DNA from: Bradyrhizobium diversitatis | GTDB lineage: Bacteria; Pseudomonadota; Alphaproteobacteria; Rhizobiales; Xanthobacteraceae | Length of the DNA stretch: 64,000 nt | Direction: 5' to 3' | Assembly (NCBI RefSeq): GCF_016031635.1 | Contig: NZ_JACEGD010000015.1 | Location: forward strand, 124,001 to 188,000 | Shown: positions 35,242 through 43,971 of the stretch, in pieces | Layout: every line of letters begins with the position of its first letter | Position numbering within the stretch: the stretch's first letter is position 1 | The notes under the pieces: model-generated | Told to the model about the DNA's origin: nothing | The model's database searches: none | The model's input: only the letters and a program-made list of their open reading frames with translations | Program-made: the position numbers and the translations under genes

Positions 35242-35662
35242 CCTCACGCTCGACACCGCCCGCAAGATCCTCGACGCCGCCTTCGCAAAGGCCGGCGAGC
35301 TCAAGCTGAAGCCGCTGGTCGTGAGCATCCTGGACGCCCGCGGCGTGCTCAAGCTCGCGGCCGCGCAAGACGGCACCAGCCTGATGCGCGCCGAAATCGC
35401 GCACGGCAAGGCCTATGGCGCGCTCGCCATGGGCATGGGCTCGCGGGTCCTGTTCCAGCGTGCGCAGGAGCAGGCCTATTTCATCGACGCCGTGAACACG
35501 ATTGCAAAAGGCGCGCTGGTGCCGGTCCCCGGCGGCGTGCTGATCATGGACGGCACGACGCTGCTCGGCGCCATCGGCGTCTCCGGCGACACGTCCGACA
35601 ATGACGAGGCCTGCGCGGTGGCGGGCATCCAGGCGGCGGGACTGAAGGCGAATGCGGGGTGA
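35234..35662 (+). CDS. GlcG/HbpS-like (DUF336) protein
   Basis: A 142-residue protein of the heme-binding GlcG/HbpS-like family. LTLDTARKILDAAFAKAGEL opens it, followed by VSILDARGVLKLAAAQDGTS, IAHGKAYGAL, PVPGGVLIMDG and IGVSGDTSDNDEACAVAGIQA, split normally. Such genes often sit beside glycolate or hydroxyacid oxidase genes (glcDEFG) but their biochemical role is unclear. Its ATG overlaps the original stop of the dehydrogenase frame, so it was translationally coupled; damage upstream may lower its expression. Confidence 0.87.
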   Translation: MADLTLDTARKILDAAFAKAGELKLKPLVVSILDARGVLKLAAAQDGTSLMRAEIAHGKAYGALAMGMGSRVLFQRAQEQAYFIDAVNTIAKGALVPVPGGVLIMDGTTLLGAIGVSGDTSDNDEACAVAGIQAAGLKANAG

Positions 35663-35666
35663 GATT

Positions 35667-35771
35667 GTCATTCCGGGGCGCGCCCACTTGGCGCGAGCCC
35701 GGAATCCATTTCTCCATATCGCGTGCTGCACGATGGATTCCGGGTTCGCGCTGCGCGCGCCCCGGAATGAC
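35667..35771. repeat. Palindromic intergenic repeat, second kind
   Basis: The outer arms are a perfect 17-base inverted repeat beginning GTCATTCCGGGGCGCGC (35667-35683) and ending GCGCGCCCCGGAATGAC (35755-35771). Inner arms CCCGGAATCCAT and ATGGATTCCGGG pair as well, giving a long cruciform or a strong RNA hairpin. It follows the GlcG-like gene and could act as its terminator. Confidence 0.8.
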
Positions 35772-35825
35772 GGCGGAGGATGAGGCTACATTCACGTTGA
35801 AAATCGGACTGAGCTGGTAAACCCC

Positions 35826-35968
35826 GCTCTCGTGCCCCGGACGCAGCGCAGCGCCTTAGCGGTGCGCTGCAGAGCCGGGGCCCATGTCGCTACATGTGCC
35901 CGTGCCGCCCTGGGTCCCGGCTCTGCGCAGCAACGCTGACGCGTTGCGGCGCGTCCGGGATACGAGAG
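35826..35968. repeat. Palindromic intergenic repeat, third kind
   Basis: The arms CTCTCGTGCCCCGGACGC (35826-35843) and GCGTCCGGGATACGAGAG (35951-35968) pair with few mismatches. Inside them GCAGAGCCGGGGCCC pairs with GGGTCCCGGCTCTGC. With the preceding element it fills the 318-base gap between the convergent GlcG-like and enoyl-CoA hydratase genes; no coding sequence was seen there. Confidence 0.75.
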
Positions 35969-35980
35969 CGGTGCACTCCT

Positions 35981-36763
35981 CTACCTCCCCGTCCAGACCG
36001 GCTTCCGCTTCTCGCTGAACGCCTTCAGCCCCTCCTTGGCGTCCTCGGTCATCGCGAGCAGCGCGATCTGGCTTTCGGTATAGGCGATGCTCTCGTCGAA
36101 CGACATCGAGGCGATCGCGCGCATGGCGTACTTGCCGCGGCGGATCGCGGTCGGCGATTTGTCGACGATGCGGCCGATCAGCCAGTCGACCTTGGCATCT
36201 AACTCGGCGGCGGGCACGACGTAGTTGAGGAGGCCCGCGGCCTGTGCGGCCTTGGCGTCGAACGGCTCGCCCGTGAGCGCCCATTCGTTGACGAGGCGCG
36301 GCGGCGCGATGCTCTGGAGCAGGCTCAACACCTGCATCGGGAAGACGCCGACCTTCACCTCCGGCAGGCCGAAGACGACGTGATCGGCCGCGACCGCCAT
36401 ATCGGTCATGCACAAGAGGCCCATGCCGCCGGCCATGCAGACACCACCGACCCGCGCAATCGCCGGCTTGGTGGCGTTCTGTGACAAACGCAGCAGATCG
36501 GCATAGTCGACATTTGGTTTGGAATGATCCATCGCGAAGGCCGCGCCGGAATTCTGCAAATCGGCGCCGGCACAGAACGCCTTGTCACCGGCGCCTGTCA
36601 GCACGATGACGCGGACGTCCTTGTCCTCATGCGCGTCGCGATATCCTTTGCTGATGCCGGCGATCACGTCGCCGTTCAGCGCGTTGCGCTTCTCCGGCCG
36701 GTTGATGATGATCCAGAACGCCTGCCCGCGCTTTTCGGTGATAACGGCTGTGGTGTCGGTCAT
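35981..36763 (-). CDS. Enoyl-CoA hydratase family protein
   Basis: A 260-residue crotonase-fold protein with IIINRPEKRNALN, LTGAGDKAFCAGADLQ, and VGGVCMAGGMGLLCMTDMAVA for the two oxyanion strands, then FGLPEVKVGVFPMQ, which keeps the usual PE and glycine-rich turn. The C-terminus EGLKAFSEKRKPVW is the normal family end. It is likely a hydratase or isomerase acting on a short-chain or aromatic-derived enoyl-CoA. The flanking molybdo-enzyme gene is upstream on the same strand, 132 bases away; cotranscription is possible but not clear. Confidence 0.88.
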   Translation of the reverse strand: MTDTTAVITEKRGQAFWIIINRPEKRNALNGDVIAGISKGYRDAHEDKDVRVIVLTGAGDKAFCAGADLQNSGAAFAMDHSKPNVDYADLLRLSQNATKPAIARVGGVCMAGGMGLLCMTDMAVAADHVVFGLPEVKVGVFPMQVLSLLQSIAPPRLVNEWALTGEPFDAKAAQAAGLLNYVVPAAELDAKVDWLIGRIVDKSPTAIRRGKYAMRAIASMSFDESIAYTESQIALLAMTEDAKEGLKAFSEKRKPVWTGR

Positions 36764-36895
36764 GGCACGCTCGCTTCCTTGGCTCCGCTTGCAGCCATTT
36801 GCGGCAGCTCGGGCGGGAGGTGCAAGCGCAAACTGCGGCGCGCCGCTGCTTTAGCGCCTCGACACAAATTGCAGGCCGATAGCGGTGCGCGCCGC

Positions 36896-38983
36896 TCAGG
36901 CGACCGCTTTCCTGATCCAGACCTTGTTGTCGTGGAACGCGGCCCCGCCGATCGGCGCGATCGTGTCCGCACCCGTCAGCGTGTTGATGCCGCGGCCGCC
37001 GATGTGGTTCTTGTTGGGATGAACGGACTCTGCGATCAACACGCCGCGCCGCACGCCCTCGAACAGCATCGCGATCAGCGTGGTCTCGCCGCGGCTGTTG
37101 CCGAGCGTCACGGCATCGCCATCGGCGATGTCGAGCGCGGCCGCGTCCAGGGGATGGATCATCACGCTCGCTTTACCCTCGCGCGCCTGCGAGGACGGCG
37201 TTTCATTGAACGTGGTGTTGAGGAAGCTGCGCGAGGGGCTGGTCGCGAGCCGGAACGGATGGGCCTGGTCGGTGTGCTCGATCACCGCCCAATGGTCCGG
37301 CAGATCAGGCATCTTGTCGAAATCGCCCATCGTCTGACCGAATGGCGGATGCGCCCAATCAGCTCTGAAATGGAATTTGCCGTCGGCATGGGCAAAGCCG
37401 TCGAGATAATGCGAGGTGCGGAAATCGGGCTGCAGGTCGCGCCAGAGATCGGCTTCGAGGCCGGCGATGTCGCCGTGATTGCTCAACCTCAAGGTCGCGT
37501 CGATCAATTCGCGCGGCGTCATCTCGAAGCCCGGATGCCTGGCGCCGAGCCGCGGCGCCAGCACCTGCAACACTTCGTGGTTGGAGCGGCATTCGCCGGG
37601 CGGATCGATCAGCTTCGCCCCGACGGAGATGTGCTGGTGGCCGCCGCCGTAGTAGAGATCGTCATGCTCCATGAACATGGTGGCCGGCAGCACGATGTCG
37701 GCCATCTGGGCCGTCTCGGTCATGAACTGCTCATGCACGGCGACGAACAGGTCCTCGCGCGCAAAGCCCTGCCGGACCAGCGCCTGCTCCGGCGCCACCG
37801 TCATGGGGTTGGTGTTCTGGATCAGCATCGCCTTGACCGGCCCCTTGCCCTGGAGGGCTTCGGCATCGCCGGTGAGAATGCGGCCGATCTGCGACTGGTC
37901 CAGCGCGCGCGTGGTCTTGTCGATCGCATCGTGGCCTTCGATGATGGATTCGTTGAAGTGCCACAGCGCGAAATTGTTGAAGAAGGCGCCGCCGCCTTCG
38001 TACTGCCAGGCACCGGTTACCGCGGGAATGCAATTTGCCGCGTGCATCTGCGTCGCACCATTGCGGCTGCGCGTAAAGCCGTAGCCAAAGCGGAAGAAGG
38101 TCCGCTTGGTCTCGCCAACCGCTTTGGCGAACGCCTCGATCTCCGCCACCGGCACGCCGCAAATCTTCGACGCCCATTCCGGCGTGCGCGTTGTCAGATG
38201 CGCCTCGAGCTCGGCAGGACAGTCCGTGTACTTGTCCATATAGGCGCGGTCGGCATAGCCGTCGCGGAACAGCACATGCATCGCGCCGCAGGCAAAGGCG
38301 CCGTCGGTGCCGGGGCGCAGGATGATCTTGATGTCAGCCTGCTTCATGGTCTCGTTGTCGTAGATGTCGACCGCGGCGATCTTCGCGCCGCGCTCCTTGC
38401 GCGCGCGGGCGGCGTGCGTCATCACATTGACCTGGGTGTTGACGGGATTGGTGCCCCAGATCACGACGAGGTCGGACAGCGCCATTTCGCGCGGATCGAC
38501 GCCGGCGATCTTGCCGGTGCCGATCGCAAAGCCGATGCGCGCGACATTGGCGCAGATGGTCTGATAGAAGCGCGAATATTTCTTCACATGGGTGAGGCGG
38601 TTGAGGCCGTCGCGCATCACAAGGCCCATCGTGCCGGCGTAGTAGTAGGGCCAGATCGATTCCGCGCCGAACTCGCGCTCGGCCTCGTTGAAGCGGTGCG
38701 CGATCTCGTCCAGCGCCTCGTCCCAGGAGATCCGCGCGAATTGCCCTGAGCCCTTCGCACCCGTTCGGCGCATCGGATATATCAGCCGTTCGGGGTGATG
38801 GATCCGCTCGGCGTAACGGGCAACCTTGGCGCAGACCACGCCGGCCGTGTAGGTCTGCTTTTTCGAACCGCGGACGCGGCCGATGCTGCGGCCTTCGATC
38901 ACCTCGACATCGAGGGCGCAGGCCGACGGGCAATCATGCGGACAGGTCGAATGGCGGATTTCGATCTTGGCGTGCTGGTTCAT
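36896..38983 (-). CDS. Molybdopterin oxidoreductase (DMSO-reductase family)
   Basis: A 695-residue enzyme. CPHDCPSACALDVEV with the later GVVCAK is the four-cysteine N-terminal [4Fe-4S] motif. DALNRLTHVKKYS-like, WGTNPVNTQVN and RPGTDGAFACGAMHVL are dinucleotide-binding motifs. GYGFTRSRNGA and TAQMADIVLPATMFMEHDD follow, and a C-terminal MoCo-binding domain includes ARLATSPSRSFLNTTF-like residues. There is no Tat signal, so it should be cytoplasmic. The usual partner subunits are not adjacent. The substrate is unknown; single-subunit cytoplasmic members include formate dehydrogenase-, nitrate- and assorted oxidoreductase-like enzymes. Confidence 0.87.
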   Translation of the reverse strand: MNQHAKIEIRHSTCPHDCPSACALDVEVIEGRSIGRVRGSKKQTYTAGVVCAKVARYAERIHHPERLIYPMRRTGAKGSGQFARISWDEALDEIAHRFNEAEREFGAESIWPYYYAGTMGLVMRDGLNRLTHVKKYSRFYQTICANVARIGFAIGTGKIAGVDPREMALSDLVVIWGTNPVNTQVNVMTHAARARKERGAKIAAVDIYDNETMKQADIKIILRPGTDGAFACGAMHVLFRDGYADRAYMDKYTDCPAELEAHLTTRTPEWASKICGVPVAEIEAFAKAVGETKRTFFRFGYGFTRSRNGATQMHAANCIPAVTGAWQYEGGGAFFNNFALWHFNESIIEGHDAIDKTTRALDQSQIGRILTGDAEALQGKGPVKAMLIQNTNPMTVAPEQALVRQGFAREDLFVAVHEQFMTETAQMADIVLPATMFMEHDDLYYGGGHQHISVGAKLIDPPGECRSNHEVLQVLAPRLGARHPGFEMTPRELIDATLRLSNHGDIAGLEADLWRDLQPDFRTSHYLDGFAHADGKFHFRADWAHPPFGQTMGDFDKMPDLPDHWAVIEHTDQAHPFRLATSPSRSFLNTTFNETPSSQAREGKASVMIHPLDAAALDIADGDAVTLGNSRGETTLIAMLFEGVRRGVLIAESVHPNKNHIGGRGINTLTGADTIAPIGGAAFHDNKVWIRKAVA

Positions 38984-39192
38984 GTCCCAGTTCGTAACAC
39001 CAAAATACCGGCCAGCCGAGCGCGTTTATCCGGCAAGACCCATGCGATTTGCACAAAGCGCACGCGCCATGGGTTCCTGCTGCAACCGCGAAGACGGCTT
39101 GGCCGGGGGACAAGAGCGGCGGTTGCGCGCCGGTCAATTCCCGAGAGGCGCGTGCCGCCAGCTCTACGGCGAGAAGCGAATGCCTTCCTTCC

Positions 39193-39999
39193 CTATTTGT
39201 GCAGTTGGGTGAGACCAGTCGGTGGGCCGTCGACCGCCGTCCAGCCGCCGTCGACGAACAGTGTGCTGCCGCTGACATAGCTCGCGGCATCCGAGGCAAG
39301 ATAGGCCACCGCGGTGGCGACCTCGTCGGCGCTGCTCCAGCGGTTGAACACGGTGTGGCGGGCGTAGAGATCGTAGATGTCGGGACGCTGCTTGAACGGG
39401 CCGGTCAGCGCGGTCTCGGCGATGCTCGGCGCAATCGCGTTGACGCGCACGCCGGCGTGGCCGACCTCGGAGGCAAAGCCCTTCACCAGCAGGCCGATCG
39501 CTGCCTTGGTCGAACCGTAGACGCCGAGGCCCGGCTCGATGGTGACCGCGCGCACCGAGGAGCAGGCGATGATGCTGCCGCCCTTCTGCTCGACCATGAT
39601 GCGGCCGAAGGCCTGGAAGAACCAGACCGTGCCCTTGACGTTGAGGTTGAGGACGCGGTCGAGATCCTCCTCGGTATAGTCGAGGATGGTCTTGCGGATG
39701 TTGAGCCCGGGCGTCGTCACGGCGATGTCGAGCCGCGGAAACTTCTGCATCACGGTTCTGGCGAGCGCGTTGACCTCCGCAGCACTCGCGGCGTCGCAGC
39801 CAGCCGCCTCCGCCCAGCCGCCCTTGTCGCGAATGCCGGCGGCGGTCGCCTCCGCAGCGTCAAGCGCGCGATCGGCGCAGACGACGCGGGCGCCGAGCCC
39901 GGCCAGCGCCTCGGCCGACGATTTGCCGATGCCCGAGGCGGCGCCGAGCACCACGGCCGTCTTGCCGGTGAGATCGAAGAGCTTGCGATAGTCGGTCAC
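39193..39999 (-). CDS. Short-chain dehydrogenase/reductase
   Basis: A 268-residue classical SDR. VVLGAASGIGKSSAEAL is the cofactor motif, NLNVKGTVWFFQAF the central helix, SSVRAVTIEPGLGVYGSTKAA holds Ser, Tyr and Lys, and VDGGWTAVDGPP is the usual end. It sits upstream of the molybdo-enzyme gene and downstream of the TRAP permease genes, 22 bases after dctM, so it is probably cotranscribed with the transporter. It may oxidise or reduce the imported substrate. Substrate unknown. Confidence 0.9.
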   Translation of the reverse strand: MTDYRKLFDLTGKTAVVLGAASGIGKSSAEALAGLGARVVCADRALDAAEATAAGIRDKGGWAEAAGCDAASAAEVNALARTVMQKFPRLDIAVTTPGLNIRKTILDYTEEDLDRVLNLNVKGTVWFFQAFGRIMVEQKGGSIIACSSVRAVTIEPGLGVYGSTKAAIGLLVKGFASEVGHAGVRVNAIAPSIAETALTGPFKQRPDIYDLYARHTVFNRWSSADEVATAVAYLASDAASYVSGSTLFVDGGWTAVDGPPTGLTQLHK

Positions 40000-40021
40000 T
40001 GATGGCTTCTCCCTGGTACTG

Positions 40022-41314
40022 CTAGCCCTTGTAGCCCATCAAGAGGCGCGGCAGCCACAGCGAGAATGCAGGGACATAGGTCACGAACATCAGTGCTGCG
40101 ATCAGCGCGGCATAGAACGGCAGGATGGTGCGCATCACGGCACCGACCGAGATGCCGCCGATGGCACAGCCGACGAACTGCGTGGTCCCAACCGGAGGCG
40201 TGTTGAGTCCGAGGGCGCAGTTTATCAGCATCAGCATGCCGAACTGCACGGGATCCATGCCCGCCTTCATCGCGATCGGCAGGAAGATCGGTGTGCAGAT
40301 CAGGATGGTCGCCGCCATGTCCATGAACGTGCCGAGCACGAACAGGATGACGTTGATGAGCAGGAAGATCACCCAGGGCTGCGTGGAGACCTTGCTCATC
40401 ATTTCGCCGGCGAGGTCGGCAACCTCGTAGAGTCCCATCAGGTACTGGAACATCGTGGAGACGCCGATCAGCAGCAGCACCACGCCTGTCGTTTTCACTG
40501 CCTTGGCCGCGGCCCGCAGGAAGTTCTGCAAGGTCATGGTGCGGTAGATGAAGAAGGTCAGCAGGATCGTGTAGGTGACTGCGATGGCCGCCGACTCAGT
40601 TGCCGTGAAGACGCCGGACAGGATGCCCGCAAGGATGATGCCGACGATCAGAAGGCCCGGCAGCGCGGCCGCGAGCGAGCGGAAAACCTCGCGCCAGCCC
40701 GGAAACTTGCCGGCGGGATAGCCGCGCTTCACCGCGACTGCGTAGGCGGCGACCAGCATGCACACCATCAGCACCAGCGCCGGCAGCAGACCGGCGGCGA
40801 TCAGCGCGCCGATCGAGACCTTGCCGCCGGCAGCCAGCGCATAGATGATCATGTTGTGGCTGGTCGGCATCAGCGCACCCACGAGCGAGGCGTGGGTGGT
40901 GACGTTGACGGCGTAGTCGGTGTCGAAACCTTCCTTCTTCATCATCGGGATCATCACCGCGCCCATCGCCGACACGTCGGCCACGGGCGAGCCGGAGACG
41001 CCGCCGAACAGCGTACAGGCGACCACGTTCGACATGCCGAGCCCGCCGCGGATGTGTCCGACAAGGTTCTTGGCGAGTTGCACGATCTTGTCGGCGACAC
41101 CGCCATGCAGCATCAGCTCACCGCTGAAGACGAAGAACGGAATGGCGAGGAAGGAGAAGATGTTCATCCCCGACATCATCTGCTGGAAGATGACGGCGAC
41201 CGGCAGGCCCTCGTAGAGGATGGTGCAGATCGCCGACAGGCCGATCGCAAAGGCGACAGGGACGCCGAGGATCAGAAAGCCGAAGAAGGTGGCGCCGAGG
41301 ATGATCAGTTCCAT
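40022..41314 (-). CDS. dctM: TRAP transporter large permease (DctM)
   Basis: A 430-residue membrane protein with about 12 hydrophobic segments. Family signatures are FLILGVPVAFAIGLSA, FLAIPFFVFSGELMLHGG, MSNVVACTLFGGVSGSPVADVSAMG with its split GxSGSxxAD, and LNTPPVGTTQFVGCAIGG. It is the main transport subunit of a sodium-driven TRAP system. Its start overlaps the dctQ stop by 10 bases, showing coupling. With dctQ and dctP it forms one unit, and the SDR gene follows closely. Confidence 0.93.
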   Translation of the reverse strand: MELIILGATFFGFLILGVPVAFAIGLSAICTILYEGLPVAVIFQQMMSGMNIFSFLAIPFFVFSGELMLHGGVADKIVQLAKNLVGHIRGGLGMSNVVACTLFGGVSGSPVADVSAMGAVMIPMMKKEGFDTDYAVNVTTHASLVGALMPTSHNMIIYALAAGGKVSIGALIAAGLLPALVLMVCMLVAAYAVAVKRGYPAGKFPGWREVFRSLAAALPGLLIVGIILAGILSGVFTATESAAIAVTYTILLTFFIYRTMTLQNFLRAAAKAVKTTGVVLLLIGVSTMFQYLMGLYEVADLAGEMMSKVSTQPWVIFLLINVILFVLGTFMDMAATILICTPIFLPIAMKAGMDPVQFGMLMLINCALGLNTPPVGTTQFVGCAIGGISVGAVMRTILPFYAALIAALMFVTYVPAFSLWLPRLLMGYKG

Positions 41315-41856
41315 GAGGGCACGACCTCTTCGCCGCGCAGGAGAGCGATGATGTGCTCGATGGAAAAGGAGAGGATCAGGACGCCGGAAGCGATCAGCGG
41401 CACGTAGCGGATGACTTCAGGCAGACCGAGATTGGGAATCTTCACGGTGCCGACCGACGCGCCGAGGATCCAGCCGTTATAGGCCATCGCAATGCCGAAT
41501 ACGGCGACCAGAACGTGGATCACGATCTCGATCTTCTCCCGCACGTGATCCGGAAGCATGACCAGCAGACTGTCCATGCCGATGTGCCCGGCATCGCGCA
41601 CGCCCACGGCGGCGCCGATCAGCGTGACGTAGAGGATCAGGACCAGCGCCAGGTTCTCCGTCCAGGTCGGGCTGGAGTTGAGCACGTAACGACCGAACAC
41701 CTGGTAGAAGACGATCGTGACGATGACGAGCAGCCCGGTCACCGACAGATACATCCCCACGCGCGCAACGGGGGCGTTGATCCGCGACAGCAGGCCGGTG
41801 GACGGGCGTGCGGCCACGGCGCCCTGCTCGTGGCTTGCGACGTGTGGGTCTGTCAT
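41305..41856 (-). CDS. dctQ: TRAP transporter small permease (DctQ)
   Basis: A 183-residue protein with four hydrophobic segments (about 33-55, 70-90, 108-128 and 146-166), the DctQ layout. VFGRYVLNSSPTWTENLAL is the family motif, which includes the conserved RY and the W-x-E pair. DAGHIGMDSLLVMLP matches the H-I-x-M/V region after the third helix start. It assembles with DctM in the inner membrane. It lies between dctP and dctM on the same strand. Confidence 0.9.
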   Translation of the reverse strand: MTDPHVASHEQGAVAARPSTGLLSRINAPVARVGMYLSVTGLLVIVTIVFYQVFGRYVLNSSPTWTENLALVLILYVTLIGAAVGVRDAGHIGMDSLLVMLPDHVREKIEIVIHVLVAVFGIAMAYNGWILGASVGTVKIPNLGLPEVIRYVPLIASGVLILSFSIEHIIALLRGEEVVPSWN

Positions 41857-41921
41857 CCCGCGCCTCCATGCGGAGTCCAGTGCCGCCGCGCGGCGACGCC
41901 GGACCCGGTCGCCGCCGTGTC

Positions 41922-42893
41922 TTACTTCGTGTCCTGGATACGCTTGACGAGGCTCTGGAGCTTCTCGTCGCCGGCGAACTTCTGGTACACCGGCTTCATC
42001 GCATCGACGAATTCCGCCTTGTTGGCGATCGTGACGACCTGAACGCCGGCGGCCTCGACGGTCTTGCGGGAGGCCTGCTCACGCTCGTCCCAGAGCTTGC
42101 GCATGACGGGGACCGATTCCTTGGCCGCCTTGCGGATCATGGCCTGATCGTCCTTGCTCAGCGTGTCCCAGACCTTCTTCGAGATCACGAGGACTTCCGG
42201 AGCGAGGGAGTGCTCGGTGATGTTGTAGAACTTGGCAGCCTCGAAGTGACGCGAGGATTCGTAGGACGGCCAGTTGTTCTCGGCAGCGTCCACGAGGCCT
42301 GTCTTGAGCGCGGTGTAGACCTCGCCATACGGCATCGGCGTCGGGTTGGCGCCGAGGCTCTGGATCATGCCGACCCACAGATCGGACTGCTGGACGCGAA
42401 TCTTCAAACCCTTCAGATCAGCAAGCGACTTGACCGGCGCCTTCACGGTGTAAATGGATCGGGCGCCGCTGTCGTAATAGGCAAGCCCCACCAATCCCGC
42501 GGGCTCCATCGCCGCCAGGATCGCGTCGCCGATCGGCCCGTCGAGGACGGTGCGCATGTGCTGCGTATCCCGGAAGACGAAGGGCAGGCACAACGCGATG
42601 GTCTCAGGCACGAAGTTGTTGAGCGGCGACGCGTTGATCCGCATCATGTCGAGCGCGCCGATCTTGAGCTGCTCGATCGTGTCCTTTTCGGAACCCAGGG
42701 CGCCGTTCGGAAACACCTTCACGCCGAGCTTGCCTCCGCTCGCCGCCGCGAGCTGCTTGCCCATGAACTTGACGGCCTCGACGGTCGGATAGTCGGCGGG
42801 GTGAATGTCGGCGGAACGGAGGTCGCGTGCGGTCGCCAGGGGCGCTGAAACCGCCAGTGCAACGGCTGTGATGATGCCGGCGAGTGTCTTCAT
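41922..42893 (-). CDS. dctP: TRAP transporter solute-binding protein (DctP)
   Basis: A 323-residue periplasmic protein starting at 42893 after a strong AGGAGG. The signal peptide is MKTLAGIITAVALAVSAPLA with a cut near ATA. The mature protein shows DctP motifs: GGKLGVKVFPNGALGSE, DTIEQLKIGALDM, LKGLKIRVQQSDL with the substrate-contacting arginine, and GEVYTALKTGLVDAAENNW. It brings an organic acid or related solute to DctQM. It diverges from the cyclase-family gene, whose product may act on the same compound. Confidence 0.92.
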   Translation of the reverse strand: MKTLAGIITAVALAVSAPLATARDLRSADIHPADYPTVEAVKFMGKQLAAASGGKLGVKVFPNGALGSEKDTIEQLKIGALDMMRINASPLNNFVPETIALCLPFVFRDTQHMRTVLDGPIGDAILAAMEPAGLVGLAYYDSGARSIYTVKAPVKSLADLKGLKIRVQQSDLWVGMIQSLGANPTPMPYGEVYTALKTGLVDAAENNWPSYESSRHFEAAKFYNITEHSLAPEVLVISKKVWDTLSKDDQAMIRKAAKESVPVMRKLWDEREQASRKTVEAAGVQVVTIANKAEFVDAMKPVYQKFAGDEKLQSLVKRIQDTK

Positions 42894-43032
42894 CTGGGCT
42901 TTCCTCCTGGATTGATTATGTCGTTGTCGGGGCAGACGCTCGGCCGCCTTGGGTCGCTCCCCTTCCGGTGTGAAGTCAAGCGCCAATGTCGTCCCTAGGG
43001 CGGGCGGCATTCTCTGTCCAAGCCAAATCCGG

Positions 43033-43060
43033 CATCGATCAATGCAAGAGTTGCATCGAT
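43033..43060. promoter_or_regulatory. Inverted repeat between dctP and the cyclase gene
   Basis: ATGCAA-GAG-TTGCAT (43042-43056) is a perfect 6-base inverted repeat. It is flanked by GCATCGATC on the left and GCATCGATC on the right, which also form a direct repeat. It lies in the divergent gap of about 280 bases between dctP and the cyclase-family gene. It may bind a dimeric regulator acting on both; no regulator gene is adjacent in the obvious place. Confidence 0.45.
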
Positions 43061-43174
43061 CTGCGCAATCCATGGAGGCGATGGACCGCGTTGACGTCGC
43101 CGGCACGTGACTTGACCCAACCAATGGAGGCCCCTCAAGATGCCGGGGTTTTCGGACCGTCTCGAGGAATGCCC

Positions 43175-43951
43175 ATGCCGCGGAAGCTGATCGATATCTC
43201 GGTGCCGCTCGCAAATGACGTGACCGCCGATCCGCCGGGCAATCACCCGGCGATCCAGTATATCGATCACCAGCAGGGGCTGCCGCGCATGCTGCAGTTC
43301 TTCGACGGCCTCAAGGCGCAGGATCTGCCCGATGGTCAGGGCTGGGCCGTCGAGCAGGTCTCGCTGTCGACCCACAACGGGACGCATCTCGATGCGCCCT
43401 GGCACTTCCATCCGACCATGAACCGCGGCGGGCGGTCATGGACGATCGACGAGGTACCGCTCGAATGGTGCCTGCAGCCCGGCGTGAAGCTCGACTTCCG
43501 GCATCTGCCCGACGGCTACGTGGCAAGTGCGGCCGACGTCGAGACGGAGCTGAAGCGCATCGGGCATACGCTGTCGCCGCTGGAGATCGTCGTCGTCAAC
43601 ACCAGCGCCGGCGCGAAGTTCGGAAGGGCCGACTACGTCAATTCCGGCTGCGGCATGGGCTATGAAGCCACCATGTACCTGCTCGAACGCGGCGTGCGGC
43701 TGACGGGCACCGACGGCTGGAGCTGGGACGCGCCGTTCGTCCACACCGCGCGGAGGTATGCCGAAACGAAAGATGCCAGCCTGATCTGGGAAGGCCACAA
43801 GGCGGGACGGCACATCGGCTATTGCCATCTCGAGAAGCTGCACAATCTCGACCAGCTGCCATCGACCGGATTCACGATCTCGTGCTTTCCGGTGAAGATC
43901 GAGCGCGCGTCCGCGGGCTGGACCCGCGCGGTCGCCATCATCGACGACTAG
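43175..43951 (+). CDS. Cyclase-family (kynurenine formamidase-like) hydrolase
   Basis: A 258-residue protein of the cyclase/KynB family. LIDISVPLANDVTADPPG opens it. STHNGTHLDAPWHF is the hallmark metal site (HxGTHxDxPxHF type). VVVNTSAGA, NSGCGMGYEATMYLLERGV and GTDGWSWDAP follow. Relatives hydrolyse amides such as formylkynurenine or isatin. The ATG at 43175 is preferred over that at 43169 because GAGGA stands at the right distance. Divergence from the TRAP genes suggests it metabolises the imported compound. It is convergent with the CRP-like gene; an 8-base inverted repeat (CGACGACT/AGTCGTCG) spans the two ends. Confidence 0.87.
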   Translation: MPRKLIDISVPLANDVTADPPGNHPAIQYIDHQQGLPRMLQFFDGLKAQDLPDGQGWAVEQVSLSTHNGTHLDAPWHFHPTMNRGGRSWTIDEVPLEWCLQPGVKLDFRHLPDGYVASAADVETELKRIGHTLSPLEIVVVNTSAGAKFGRADYVNSGCGMGYEATMYLLERGVRLTGTDGWSWDAPFVHTARRYAETKDASLIWEGHKAGRHIGYCHLEKLHNLDQLPSTGFTISCFPVKIERASAGWTRAVAIIDD

Positions 43952-43971
43952 GTCAGCGGCGTCAGTCGTCG
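43942..43971. terminator. Possible bidirectional terminator-like hairpin
   Basis: CGACGACT and AGTCGTCG pair across a 14-base loop where the cyclase and CRP-like genes converge. There is no U-run, and both arms also encode protein ends, so it may be coincidental. Confidence 0.25.

Noticed and set aside
38984..39192. Possible small gene between the molybdo-enzyme and SDR genes
   Set aside because: Frames in this 209-base gap lack ribosome sites and recognisable features.
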